Part shown: piece after piece, positions 1 to 9,103 of the stretch
Numbering within the stretch: position 1 is the stretch's first letter
Layout: the number at the start of each line of letters is the position of its first letter
Assembly (NCBI GenBank): GCA_947166655.1
Contig: CAMVFC010000018.1
Location: 1-38,622 of the forward strand
Direction: 5' to 3'
From: an uncultured Prevotellaceae bacterium
GTDB taxonomy: Bacteria > Bacteroidota > Bacteroidia > Bacteroidales > Bacteroidaceae
Length of the DNA: 38,622 nucleotides
Program-made: the position numbers and the translations under genes
The notes under the pieces: model-generated
What the model was told of the DNA's origin: nothing
Databases searched by the model: none
The model's input: only the letters and a program-made list of their open reading frames with translations

Positions 1-492
1 TTTTATTATTGTTGTTAGCTGTCATAGATGTATTACTATCTTAAATATTATTCTCGTAGATTGACGATTGGATTGATGACGATTGACGTCTAAAGTTTAG
101 AGGACGTGAATGTTATTTGTTATTGACGTGAATCTCCGTGAATCTGTTCGTCAATCCTTTTAAATTTTATTATTGTTGTTAGCTGTCATAGATGTATTAC
201 TATCTTAAATATTATTCTCGTAGATTGACGATTGGATTGATGACGATTGACGTCTAAAGTTTAGAGGACGTGAATGTTATTTGTTATTGACGTGAATCTC
301 CGTGAATCTGTTCGTCAATCCTTTTAAATTTTATTATTGTTGTTAGCTGTCATAGATGTATTACTATCTTAAATATTATTCTCGTAGATTGACGATTGGA
401 TTGATGACGATTGACGTCTAAAGGTTTGAGGACGTTAATGTTATTTGTTATTGACGTGAATCTCCGTGAATCTGTTCGTCAATCTTTTTCCA
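1..492. repeat. Tandem repeat, 164-bp period, 3 copies (starts 1, 165, 329); last copy diverges at its 3' end
   Basis: TTTTATTATTGTTGTTAGCTGTCATAGATG recurs at 1, 165 and 329. Each unit has inverted GATTGACGA ... TCGTCAATC. Confidence 0.95.
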
Positions 493-512
493 TCTTATTT
501 CCGTCATTTTGA

Positions 513-2999
513 TCAGTTGTAGTACTCGTGGACGAGACCGATGGTGCATTCGCGGTAGTCGTGGCGGGGACGGAAGAAGAGGGGTGCGGGCTGGTGCGGC
601 CTTGTCGTGCCGTTCGGGCTCTTGCCATAGACGACGCAGGGCGTCTGGAGGTAGGGTGCGGGCATTTGCGGGGATTCCTGTCTCGCGGCGAGATTGCGGG
701 TGGAGGCGTCGGCGGCTGTGGCGGCGTAGCCTCTGATGAGGGTGGCGATGTCGCGGGTGGTTGTGGCGGGTGTGTCGGTGGCGGCGTAGGGTGTGGGCGA
801 CTGCTGATACACCGTATCAATTGCTGCAACGTAGAAGTCCTTGCCCAAGAAATGCTGTCTTCCTTCCAGTGTAAACACTTTTCCCGGCGCACCATTCGGC
901 ATAGTAATATCCTCTTCTTTAGAGGTAACCACCGGATCCCCGCGGAATTCAAGGAACGTTATCATCTGCCCATCTATCACCATAAATTGATCCGGCATCC
1001 GTAGAACAATCTCAAGACGTAAAAAAACGTGAGATGGAAGAGGATAATAAATATCATTTTCTACGTAATATACCACATATACGCCATGATATTCCGGTCC
1101 CCAGAAATAGAATCCGCTTGGCAAATCGCTGACACTATCAGCCCCACAAATTTCCACATTATCCAGGGGAATTTGGGCAGGGCTTCCCAGACGACTAACC
1201 TTATACTCAGACCACGTTCCCGGTGGTGCATTTGCGTATCGATTAATGGTAATCCCCCTTATTATTAGTTTGCTCAAGTCCGGAACACTAATAGAACACC
1301 AACGTGTAAAAACAGTCGAATCATTATCGTATTGATTAACAGCTGAATAAGTGATTTTTCCCCCATCCCATTCATATTCCACTGGTTCTAATACGCCAAC
1401 ACTTGGATCCATATGCGCAAAATGCCCATAATCCCAATACGTATCCGTTACGGTTTCACCATTAGAGTAGGTCCGGTCGCGATATACACAAGCATAATAA
1501 CCGAAGATAATATTGTCATGTGCAGGCTCCCATTTCCAGCCCTTACGGTAAGTCACCTTCACCAGTTTTATCTGTTCAACAGCAATATATTTCACAAGAT
1601 ATTCAATTGTTTTTCTGGTGTTCTCCGCCGCATTTTGGGTATATACCTCCTGCTTAAATCGCACAGTCATTTCATAGATGGAAGCATTTACGCCGTATGG
1701 ATGGTCTTCCTCTTTGCGCTTCATATTCACAGAGACAATCTCCGGTTCGCCAATGGCTACGTGAGGCAGGGCGATGAAATTGCCGTCGTTGTCCACGGTG
1801 TGGTAGGCGCTGAAGTTCCAGTTGATGCGGATGGTCTGCTCCCCGCCGAACGTGAACTCCTTCTCGCCTCGGTTCGTGATGGGGTTCTCGCCGGTGGAGG
1901 CCGTCGTAGCGGGAAGGGCGTCCGGCCCTTGCAATTTCTTGATTCCATCCACGAACGCGGTGTCCTTCTCTATGGTGAGGGTAATGCTGGCAGAGGGCGT
2001 GTAGTTGGCCGTGCGCTGCTCTAATGCTTGGAGGTCGAACCACGAGTAGGCCACCTGCTGCTCCACGTCAAGGGTCATCTGCTCTGCGCCCAGCGTCATC
2101 GTGTAGGGCGAGCCGGCGCTGGCAGTGCCTGCGGCGGGCGTGATGTGGTAGGCGAAGGTGGTCTGCGGGTCTGGGTATTCGTGGGTATTCTCCACGACGG
2201 CGGTGTAATCCACCTGGAAGGTGAGCGTGCGGTGGTCGTCGGTGGGGGCATAGACGGTGTGTGCTTCCACGGTGAAGAGTACGCTGACGGCGTATGCCTG
2301 CCCGATGGTGTAGGTGCCGCGTGTCTGCGGCAGGGGACGCAGTCGGACGCTGGCGGCCATGCGTGGGGTATCGTCGGGCACGGTGACGTTGGGTTCGCCG
2401 TCGGGGGTGGTGGCGGGGTCGCCGGCCTTGGCGGCATCGAGACGCAGGTAGGGCATGGTGACGGTCTCGCCGCGCGAGTTCTTGTGGAGAATCATCTCGC
2501 GGGAGAGGGCGAAGGTGATTGTCTGTCCACCTATGGTGAAGGTCTGCGGCGTGGTGACGGTGGTGGTCTCGCCCTGGGTGGTGCTGGTGTCCTCGCCAAT
2601 CTTCTGGCTGATGCGTAGCAGGTCGTCGATGGAGGCGGCGCTGACGGTGGTGTCCTGGGTTGTCAACTGCACGGTGGCCTTGACGTCGGCGGCGAAGGTG
2701 CTGCCGTCCGGGTCGGTGTAGGTGCTGGTCAGCGACATGCTGAGGTTGGCTGGGCTGTCTGCCGTGACCACGGCAGGATGCTCCGCCGTAGCGGTGTTGG
2801 CGTCGAGGTGGAAGGTGGCCTCGCTGAGTTTGCCCGTAGGTGTGTCGGGTTCCTCTGTCTTCGGTTCCTCTGTCTTCGATTGTTCGGGTTCCTCGTTGCA
2901 GGCGGCGAATCCGAAGGCGATGGTGACGGCAATGGCTGCTGCCAGTGTGCTCGTCCAGAATGTCCGTTGCCTCATATACATCCTTGTTGTTATGTCCAT
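513..2999 (-). CDS. Large secreted lipoprotein of unknown function
   Basis: 828-aa ORF, signal peptide and lipobox (AFGFAAC), acidic/Pro linker after the Cys. Confidence 0.8.
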   Translation of the reverse strand: MDITTRMYMRQRTFWTSTLAAAIAVTIAFGFAACNEEPEQSKTEEPKTEEPDTPTGKLSEATFHLDANTATAEHPAVVTADSPANLSMSLTSTYTDPDGSTFAADVKATVQLTTQDTTVSAASIDDLLRISQKIGEDTSTTQGETTTVTTPQTFTIGGQTITFALSREMILHKNSRGETVTMPYLRLDAAKAGDPATTPDGEPNVTVPDDTPRMAASVRLRPLPQTRGTYTIGQAYAVSVLFTVEAHTVYAPTDDHRTLTFQVDYTAVVENTHEYPDPQTTFAYHITPAAGTASAGSPYTMTLGAEQMTLDVEQQVAYSWFDLQALEQRTANYTPSASITLTIEKDTAFVDGIKKLQGPDALPATTASTGENPITNRGEKEFTFGGEQTIRINWNFSAYHTVDNDGNFIALPHVAIGEPEIVSVNMKRKEEDHPYGVNASIYEMTVRFKQEVYTQNAAENTRKTIEYLVKYIAVEQIKLVKVTYRKGWKWEPAHDNIIFGYYACVYRDRTYSNGETVTDTYWDYGHFAHMDPSVGVLEPVEYEWDGGKITYSAVNQYDNDSTVFTRWCSISVPDLSKLIIRGITINRYANAPPGTWSEYKVSRLGSPAQIPLDNVEICGADSVSDLPSGFYFWGPEYHGVYVVYYVENDIYYPLPSHVFLRLEIVLRMPDQFMVIDGQMITFLEFRGDPVVTSKEEDITMPNGAPGKVFTLEGRQHFLGKDFYVAAIDTVYQQSPTPYAATDTPATTTRDIATLIRGYAATAADASTRNLAARQESPQMPAPYLQTPCVVYGKSPNGTTRPHQPAPLFFRPRHDYRECTIGLVHEYYN

Positions 3000-3018
3000 T
3001 ATGTATGATTCTCGTATG

Positions 3019-3132
3019 AATATTATTCTCGTAGATTGACGATTAGATTGACGACGATTGACGTCTTAACTTCGGAGGACGTGAATGTTATTATTGGCCG
3101 TCAATCTCCGTGAATCTGTTCGTCAATCTTTA
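3019..3132. repeat. Isolated diverged copy of the core of the 164-bp repeat
   Basis: AATATTATTCTCGTAGATTGACGATTAGATTGACGACGATTGACGTCT...GAGGACGTGAATGTTATT...AATCTCCGTGAATCTGTTCGTCAATCTTT matches the units at 1-492. Confidence 0.9.
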
Positions 3133-3149
3133 TAAATCATTTCTTGGGA

Positions 3150-4841
3150 TTAGAGGGCCGATTCCTTCAGCCGTTCAGCGTTCTCGGCCACCGTGAGGCG
3201 GTCGATGCACTCCTGGATGTCGCCATCGATTTCAATCATGTTGTCCTTTAGCTTGGCATAGTAGCACTCTTTGTTGCCCCAGATGATATAAGCCTGTGTC
3301 TTTACGGCTCCCCCTCTGTCGGAGGGGGATGGGGGGAGGCTGTCGATGAGGATGGCAGGGTCGATGCATGCCCAGCTGTGCTTCGATGCGAAGCAGTCCT
3401 TGTTGGTGAGCAGCGGTTTTCCGAGTGCGTCCTTGTAGGGGCCGTATATCTTATCGCTGACGGCCACGCCGATGCCGCACCAGTTGGTGGAAACATACCA
3501 GTAGTATTTACGATTTACAGATTTACCATTTACCATTTCGTCGCGAGCAACCACGTGTCCAGCGTAGGCCTGATGGCTGTCGGCCCACTTGAAGTCGTCA
3601 ATGCGCAAGGGCGAAGGATACTCCGTCCAGTGCTTCATGTCCGTGGTCGAATAGACCAGCCAGTCCTTCATCACGTAACCCAACTGGTTGCCGGCGGCAT
3701 CGTGTCCTGCAAAGAGCCAGAGGGTATCGTTCTCAACGAGTACGGCGGGATCGGCGGTGTGCTTGCCGCGGATGATGGGGTTGCCCGTGCTCTCGAACTC
3801 GTGCGTCAGCACATAGCCCCACTTCTGCTGCAGACGTTCCAGTTCGTCGGCAGTCACCGACATCACCGTGCCGTGACGGGGGAAGAAGTCCTTGCGGAAC
3901 GACTCAGGCTCCTTCGTGAACGTCTTCAAGTCCTTCGACCGCTGGAACTCGTAGCGACCAGAGCTGTAGAGGTCGTACATCAAGACCCATTCCTCTCCCC
4001 TCTTAAACACTCCGCTTCCCTCCACGTGCGTCCTCGTGCCGGCGTAGGCATCCAGATACTTGAAATCCTCCTTGTACGGTCCCGTCAACTTTTTCGACGT
4101 TGCCCGTTGGATGCCATTCTTGATTTCCTTGCCGTTGGCGTCCTTCGTGTTGCCCTTGTAGAAGAGGTGGTACACGCCGTCCTTGTAGATGATGTCATTG
4201 TCTATCGAGCCGTACTTCGCCTCAAATAGCACCTTCGGCTCGCTTTCGAAGGCGGTGAAGTCCCTGTTGGCGTAGGCGTAATAAGTGATGAGCGTCTTAC
4301 GGTCGTTACGCTGCAGGGTGAAGTAAATCATGTACTTTCTGGCCTTCTTGTCGTAGATGGTCTGCGGAGCCCACACCCAGTAGGCATCGTTGAAGTTCTT
4401 GCTCCAGTCCTTCGCGAGGTTGATCTTCGCATGTGTCCAGTTCACGAGGTCCTTCGACTTCATCAGCACGATGCCCGGATTAGCGCCCCAGCCCTGTTTC
4501 GGGTCGAAGGTGTGCATGTCTGTTGCTACGATATAGTAGCCGCCGTCCTCGCCGCGCAGGATATGCGGGTCGCGGATGCCGCCGCTCTCGCTGATGCTGT
4601 CGGAAGCTATGATGGGCTTGTTCCCGTTCAGCGCATACCAGTTCTGTGCGTCCTCGCTCACGGCAAACCGCAGCTGTTCCATCAGGTTCTGGTCGCCGCC
4701 GCCCTCGAAATAGGCGAAGAGGTAGCCTGCAGCCTCACCCCCAGCCCCTCTCCTAGAGGCGAGGGGAGTAGTTACTCGTGCCGTCAGCGTCCAGCCGATG
4801 GCCATTGCCAATAAAGATAATACGATTCGTTTCATATACAT
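3150..4841 (-). CDS. Glycosyl hydrolase family 43-like protein, C-terminally truncated and fused to an RF1-like tail
   Basis: Signal peptide; two GH43-like segments (GIRDPHILRGEDGGYYIVATD..., TADPAVLVENDTLWLFAGHD...YIIWGNKECYYAKLKDNMIEIDGDIQ). The last 25 aa match the PrfA C-terminus in this window. Confidence 0.8.
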   Translation of the reverse strand: MYMKRIVLSLLAMAIGWTLTARVTTPLASRRGAGGEAAGYLFAYFEGGGDQNLMEQLRFAVSEDAQNWYALNGNKPIIASDSISESGGIRDPHILRGEDGGYYIVATDMHTFDPKQGWGANPGIVLMKSKDLVNWTHAKINLAKDWSKNFNDAYWVWAPQTIYDKKARKYMIYFTLQRNDRKTLITYYAYANRDFTAFESEPKVLFEAKYGSIDNDIIYKDGVYHLFYKGNTKDANGKEIKNGIQRATSKKLTGPYKEDFKYLDAYAGTRTHVEGSGVFKRGEEWVLMYDLYSSGRYEFQRSKDLKTFTKEPESFRKDFFPRHGTVMSVTADELERLQQKWGYVLTHEFESTGNPIIRGKHTADPAVLVENDTLWLFAGHDAAGNQLGYVMKDWLVYSTTDMKHWTEYPSPLRIDDFKWADSHQAYAGHVVARDEMVNGKSVNRKYYWYVSTNWCGIGVAVSDKIYGPYKDALGKPLLTNKDCFASKHSWACIDPAILIDSLPPSPSDRGGAVKTQAYIIWGNKECYYAKLKDNMIEIDGDIQECIDRLTVAENAERLKESAL

Positions 4842-4864
4842 TCTCTTGTTTTTCTACAAATGTA

Positions 4865-6244
4865 TTATCTTTCATGGAAATACTTCTTCACCGTCCCGTC
4901 AGCGCCCTTGCGGATAAAGATTCCAGCAGAGGTGGGGCGGCCGGTAATCGCCCTTCCGTCAATAGTGTACCATTCGGCACTCTGAGCGAGACGGCGTTCC
5001 GTACGTTCCTGTATGCCCGTCTCTTCGGTGGTCAGCGGAATGATGGATTGGAATTCTTGCCATCCGTCGCTGCAAGTCTTATAGGCATCGACCGAAGCTA
5101 CGGGCACGTGCAGCGTGGCGGGGAAGACGTATCGTCCGTCGATTTCCTCATAGGGCTGGATAGTGATGGTGCTACCCCACGTACTCCTCGGAGGAACGGC
5201 GGCAAAGCAGTAAATGTCCTTTACATTGCCGGGGAAGGGGCTGTCCTCGACGGTAGTGGCCGTGGTGGGTATGGTCACGGATTCCAGCGACTCGCAGTAC
5301 AGACAGATGGATTCCTCGATGACTTTCACCCCTTCCGGGATGTGCAGTTTCTTTAGTTTCTGGCAGTAGAAAAAGGCAAATGCGCCAAGCTGCTCGACAC
5401 CATCGGGAATGATGATAGATTCCAGACTGACACAGTTGTCGAATGCCGCTCTTCCGATACGTTTCACGCTGCGTGGGATGGTGATTCTTTTCAGCTGCAC
5501 GCATCCGTCAAAAGAATTGTCGGCCAACGAAGTAATGCCTTCCGGAATGATTGTATTCATACACCCTGTGAGCAAGGTGTTTGTTGCCGTCTCTATCAGC
5601 GCATTGCATCTGTCGCGGGAATCGTAGAAACGGTTGTCCTCATCCACCACAATGGAGGTCAGCGCTCCTTCGTCGGCGAAGGCGTTTTCCCCTATGCTGA
5701 CGACGCTGGCGGGAATCTTCAGAGATGTCAGCTGCGTACAGGCCAAGAACGCCGAAGCGCCGATTTGGGTCACGCCCTCGGGAATCACCAGCGTCTGAAC
5801 GCCGCCGCAGTCCCAGAAAGCCTCCTCCCCGATGACGGTAATGCCCTGGGGAATGATGGCAGAAGGCAAGCGCTTGCAACCATAGAAGGTGCCGTTTTCG
5901 ATTCTGGTCAGTCCCGAAGGGATGTTCACACGGGACAGCTTCTCGCAATACTGGAAGGCATAGCTTCCGATGGATGTCACACTCTCGGGCAGAACGAGGG
6001 ACGTGAGTTCCGTACAACTCCAGAAGGCGCGGCTGGCCACAGCCGTCACACGATAGGTAGTTCCCCCGTAGGTCACCTCGGCCGGTATGGTGATATCGCC
6101 AGCATATCTTTCGTCGGGATAAACAGCTACCTCAGCCGTTTTTCCGCTGGCCTCAAGATTGTAGTACAAACTTCCGATCTTGACGCTGGCGCTCACCAAC
6201 AGCGGCAGGCACGCCAGCAGGAGAGACAAGAATGATTTTTTCAT
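4865..6244 (-). CDS. BspA-like leucine-rich repeat (LRR_5) surface/secreted protein
   Basis: Repeats such as IPEGVTQIGASAFLACTQLTSLKIPASVVSIGENAF; signal peptide MKKSFLSLLLACLPLLVSA gives start 6244; C-terminal WYTIDGRAITGRPTSAGIFIRKG. Confidence 0.88.
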   Translation of the reverse strand: MKKSFLSLLLACLPLLVSASVKIGSLYYNLEASGKTAEVAVYPDERYAGDITIPAEVTYGGTTYRVTAVASRAFWSCTELTSLVLPESVTSIGSYAFQYCEKLSRVNIPSGLTRIENGTFYGCKRLPSAIIPQGITVIGEEAFWDCGGVQTLVIPEGVTQIGASAFLACTQLTSLKIPASVVSIGENAFADEGALTSIVVDEDNRFYDSRDRCNALIETATNTLLTGCMNTIIPEGITSLADNSFDGCVQLKRITIPRSVKRIGRAAFDNCVSLESIIIPDGVEQLGAFAFFYCQKLKKLHIPEGVKVIEESICLYCESLESVTIPTTATTVEDSPFPGNVKDIYCFAAVPPRSTWGSTITIQPYEEIDGRYVFPATLHVPVASVDAYKTCSDGWQEFQSIIPLTTEETGIQERTERRLAQSAEWYTIDGRAITGRPTSAGIFIRKGADGTVKKYFHER

Positions 6245-6269
6245 AGCGGAAAGTCTTATAAGGATTTTT

Positions 6270-6896
6270 TCAAGGTTTCTTTCTCCTTGCGAACTGCGGT
6301 CGCTCGTTGTCAGCGTTGTCGGGTATGGGAATATCGCCACCCAACTGCTGCACGGTGATCATACGTCTGACGCCCTTGGCGGAGGAGAGCTGAATGGTAG
6401 TCTCGCGTTTCTCTATCCAGTCATTGGCCGCTGCCGTAACTGTCAGGCGACAGCTTCCCTCGGCGTGTGTGGGCGACAGCGTCAGCCAGTCGGCTTGCGT
6501 GGTGGCTGTCCAGAGGCTGTTGGCTTCCACGTCCATCTCCTCGAAGAAGGTTCGCGCGTAGAGTTTCGACGTGTTGCCGATGTCGCCGCGCTTGGCGTCG
6601 GCGATGATGAACTGGTCGGGGTGCTGCTCGCGGATGTAGCGCACCGTCTTCTCGAAGGCCATCCATCCCTTCACGCCGTGTGCCTCATAGAAGGCCAGGT
6701 TGGGCTTGTAGGCGATGCAGTAGGGCGCTGTGGCGTCGATGATAGCCTTGTTGAACTCGAAGAGGACGTCAAAGTCTGCCTCGCGTTCGCCGCGCTCCAC
6801 CAGGTGCTGCGGCACCTTCTTCATGTCGGTGCCCAGCCCCACGCACAGGAAACTCTGCTTCCGCTTGATGTTCTCAAAAAGTTGTTGTCTGGTCAT
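6270..6896 (-). CDS. pyrF: Chimeric ORF: N-terminal half of orotidine-5'-phosphate decarboxylase fused to BACON-like domain
   Basis: aa 1-122 PyrF-like ([27 protein letters not shown]...[28 protein letters not shown]); remainder BACON-like ([16 protein letters not shown]...[24 protein letters not shown]). Probably not a functional PyrF. Confidence 0.8.
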   Translation of the reverse strand: MTRQQLFENIKRKQSFLCVGLGTDMKKVPQHLVERGEREADFDVLFEFNKAIIDATAPYCIAYKPNLAFYEAHGVKGWMAFEKTVRYIREQHPDQFIIADAKRGDIGNTSKLYARTFFEEMDVEANSLWTATTQADWLTLSPTHAEGSCRLTVTAAANDWIEKRETTIQLSSAKGVRRMITVQQLGGDIPIPDNADNERPQFARRKKP

Positions 6897-6916
6897 ACGC
6901 AGTGTGTCGTTTGTTC

Positions 6917-7672
6917 TTACAGGAAGATGCGGTTGGTGATCATGATGTAGCCCACTCTGCGCTTCACGTTCTCCAGGCCGGGATAGTCTGTGTCGAAGAA
7001 GTTATGCAGCGGCATCGAGAAGCGCAGGGTGAGCAGGGTGTGATTCTTTTTGCTGGTGAAGGTGTAGGCGAAGTCCAGACCGAAGCCGCCCTTGAGCTGC
7101 TTCTTGCTGGTGTTGGCCACGGAACCGCTGCAGCCCGTCACCACGTCGTAGAACGCTCCCGCCTCGAAGATATCCGTCTTCGAACCCAGCATGATGCCCA
7201 GACGGGGCTGGAAGTAGTAGCCGCGAAGGTTCTTCTCTTCGGCCCTGAAGACGACTTCCTGGCTCTTGAAATAGGCGCCTGCGTAGAAGCCGACCGGGGC
7301 GTCCTTCCACGAGGCGTCGATGCCGATGCAGTAGTCGCCCATTTGCTTGAACGGAGTGCCGAAAGCGTAGTGGTAGGGGCCGTAGATGTCGTTGCCGTCG
7401 AAACCGCTTTTGCCCATGCCGACGGGGAATACCAGACTGGCGTTCGGGACGATGCGTTCCACCCAGAGCGAGTCTTCGGGACTGCCGCCGGTGGTGAGGT
7501 GTTTCACCAGGCGCTGCGCTACGTTGTAGATGACCATGGTGAAGTAGTTGGTGGTCCATCCGTTGGTGTTCAGTGTCCAGGCTGATTTCTCGCGAGCGGG
7601 CTCTTCTGTCTGTGTCTGAGCCATGGCGGGCAGGGTTGTTGCCATCAGGGCAATGAGTAGGAATCGTTTCAT
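6917..7672 (-). CDS. Outer-membrane beta-barrel-like protein
   Basis: Signal peptide [19 protein letters not shown], amphipathic beta-rich body, terminal aromatic/hydrophobic strand. Confidence 0.65.
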   Translation of the reverse strand: MKRFLLIALMATTLPAMAQTQTEEPAREKSAWTLNTNGWTTNYFTMVIYNVAQRLVKHLTTGGSPEDSLWVERIVPNASLVFPVGMGKSGFDGNDIYGPYHYAFGTPFKQMGDYCIGIDASWKDAPVGFYAGAYFKSQEVVFRAEEKNLRGYYFQPRLGIMLGSKTDIFEAGAFYDVVTGCSGSVANTSKKQLKGGFGLDFAYTFTSKKNHTLLTLRFSMPLHNFFDTDYPGLENVKRRVGYIMITNRIFL

Positions 7673-7698
7673 GTTTCTTTTGTTGTTAATGTGTTATG

Positions 7699-8814
7699 TT
7701 AAAGTGTACTTTCTTTCAGCCGTTCTGCATTCTCGGCCACGGTGAGGCGGTCGATGCACTCCTGGATGTCGCCGTCCATGAAGGCGGCCAGGTTGTAGAT
7801 GGTGTAGCTGATGCGGTGGTCGGTGATGCGTCCCTGCGGGTAGTTGTAGGTGCGGATCTTCGCCGAGCGGTCGCCCGTGGAGACCATCGTCTTGCGGCGG
7901 GCGGCGATGTCGTCGATGTATTTCTGGTGCTCCTTGTCATAGATGAAGGTTCGCAGGCGTGCGAGCGCGCGCTCTTTATTCTTTGGCTGGTCGCGTGTCT
8001 CGGTACACTCGATGAGGATCTCCTCCGTCTCGCCCGTGTTGGGGTTGGTCCACATGTAGCGTGCACGCACGCCCGACTCCACCTTGTTCACGTTCTGTCC
8101 GCCGGCACCCTGGCTGCGGAAGGTGTCCCACTTGATGGCGCCTTCATTGATTTCCACGTCGAACTCCTCCGCCTCGGGCAGCACGGCGACCGTGGCGGCG
8201 CTGGTGTGCACGCGCCCCTGCGTCTCCGTTGCCGGCACGCGCTGCACGCGGTGTACGCCGCTCTCGTATTTGAGCGTGCCGTACACCTTCTCGCCCGTCA
8301 CCGAGAAGATAATCTCCTTGTAGCCGCCGGCAGCACCTTCGGTGAAGCTCGACACGGCAATCTTCCAGCCTTTCGTCTCGCAGTATTTCGAGTACATGCG
8401 GAAGAGGTCGCCCGCGAAGAGGGCTGCCTCGTCGCCGCCTGTGCCGCCGCGGATTTCCATGATGACGTTCTTGTCGTCTTCCGGGTCGGCGGGGATGAGC
8501 AGCAGCTTGATGTCTTCTTCCAGCTGGGGCAGGCTGTCCTGAGCGGCGTTGAGTTCCTCGCGCGCCATCTCTTTCATCTCAGCATCGTCCTCTGTGGCAA
8601 TCAGCTCCTTGGCGTCCTCAATGGTTGTGAGCGCCTGCACGTACTCGGCGCGCTTCTTGACGATGGCGCCCAGGTCTTTGTATTCCTTTGTCAGCTTCAC
8701 ATAGCGCCGCTGGTCGGCAATGACGGCGGGGTCGGTGATGAGCGTACCCACTTCCTCGTAGCGGGCCACCAGCCCTTCCAGACGGTCGAGCAGTTCGTTG
8801 TTCTCTATGGCCAT
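7699..8814 (-). CDS. prfA: Peptide chain release factor 1
   Basis: GGQ motif region [21 protein letters not shown]...[31 protein letters not shown]. Confidence 0.97.
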   Translation of the reverse strand: MAIENNELLDRLEGLVARYEEVGTLITDPAVIADQRRYVKLTKEYKDLGAIVKKRAEYVQALTTIEDAKELIATEDDAEMKEMAREELNAAQDSLPQLEEDIKLLLIPADPEDDKNVIMEIRGGTGGDEAALFAGDLFRMYSKYCETKGWKIAVSSFTEGAAGGYKEIIFSVTGEKVYGTLKYESGVHRVQRVPATETQGRVHTSAATVAVLPEAEEFDVEINEGAIKWDTFRSQGAGGQNVNKVESGVRARYMWTNPNTGETEEILIECTETRDQPKNKERALARLRTFIYDKEHQKYIDDIAARRKTMVSTGDRSAKIRTYNYPQGRITDHRISYTIYNLAAFMDGDIQECIDRLTVAENAERLKESTL

Positions 8815-8863
8815 GTATGATGATTTCGTATAATGTGGATAATCGGTTGTCGAAAAGAAAAAA

Positions 8864-8891
8864 GGCGGACTTCCTTGTCTGGAAGCCCGCC
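8864..8891 (-). terminator. Rho-independent terminator downstream of tRNA-Val
   Basis: Minus strand GGCGGGCTTCC-AGACAA-GGAAGTCCGCC followed by a T-tract. Confidence 0.8.
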
Positions 8892-8905
8892 TCGCATGTG
8901 GGTTG

Positions 8906-8980
8906 TAGGAACGATCGGGCTCGAACCGATGACCTCTTCAATGTGACTGAAGCGCTCTGAACCAACTGAGCTACGCTCCT
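8906..8980 (-). tRNA. tRNA-Val (anticodon CAC)
   Basis: Acceptor AGGAGCG/CGTTCCT, D-arm GCTCAGTTGGTTCAGAGC, anticodon arm CTTCA-GTCACAT-TGAAG, T-loop GGTTCGAGCC. Confidence 0.93.
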
Positions 8981-9103
8981 ATCTTTCGTTTTGCGACTGC
9001 AAAGGTACAATATTATTTTGATATGGCCATCGTTTTTTCGCACTTTTTTCGCTTTTCGGGCGAAATAGAGGTTTTCCTTGCCCTTTTCTTGACCGATGAG
9101 GCC

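Noticed and set aside
1-492. CRISPR array
   Set aside because: Units are 164 bp and near-identical throughout, with no variable spacers and no cas genes nearby.
3150-3227. Assembly join between GH43 and this prfA copy
   Set aside because: About 10 of 75 nt differ from the intact prfA end and the downstream flanks differ, so a trivial misjoin to this copy is unlikely, although a chimeric contig involving another strain cannot be excluded without reads.
6270-6896. pyrF as an ordinary frameshifted pseudogene
   Set aside because: The sequence after codon ~122 does not resemble PyrF in other frames by eye; it reads as a coherent BACON-like segment, so a fusion fits better.
7696-8820. 374-aa plus-strand ORF exactly opposite prfA
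   Set aside because: Full antisense overlap with RF1; no protein-family signal.
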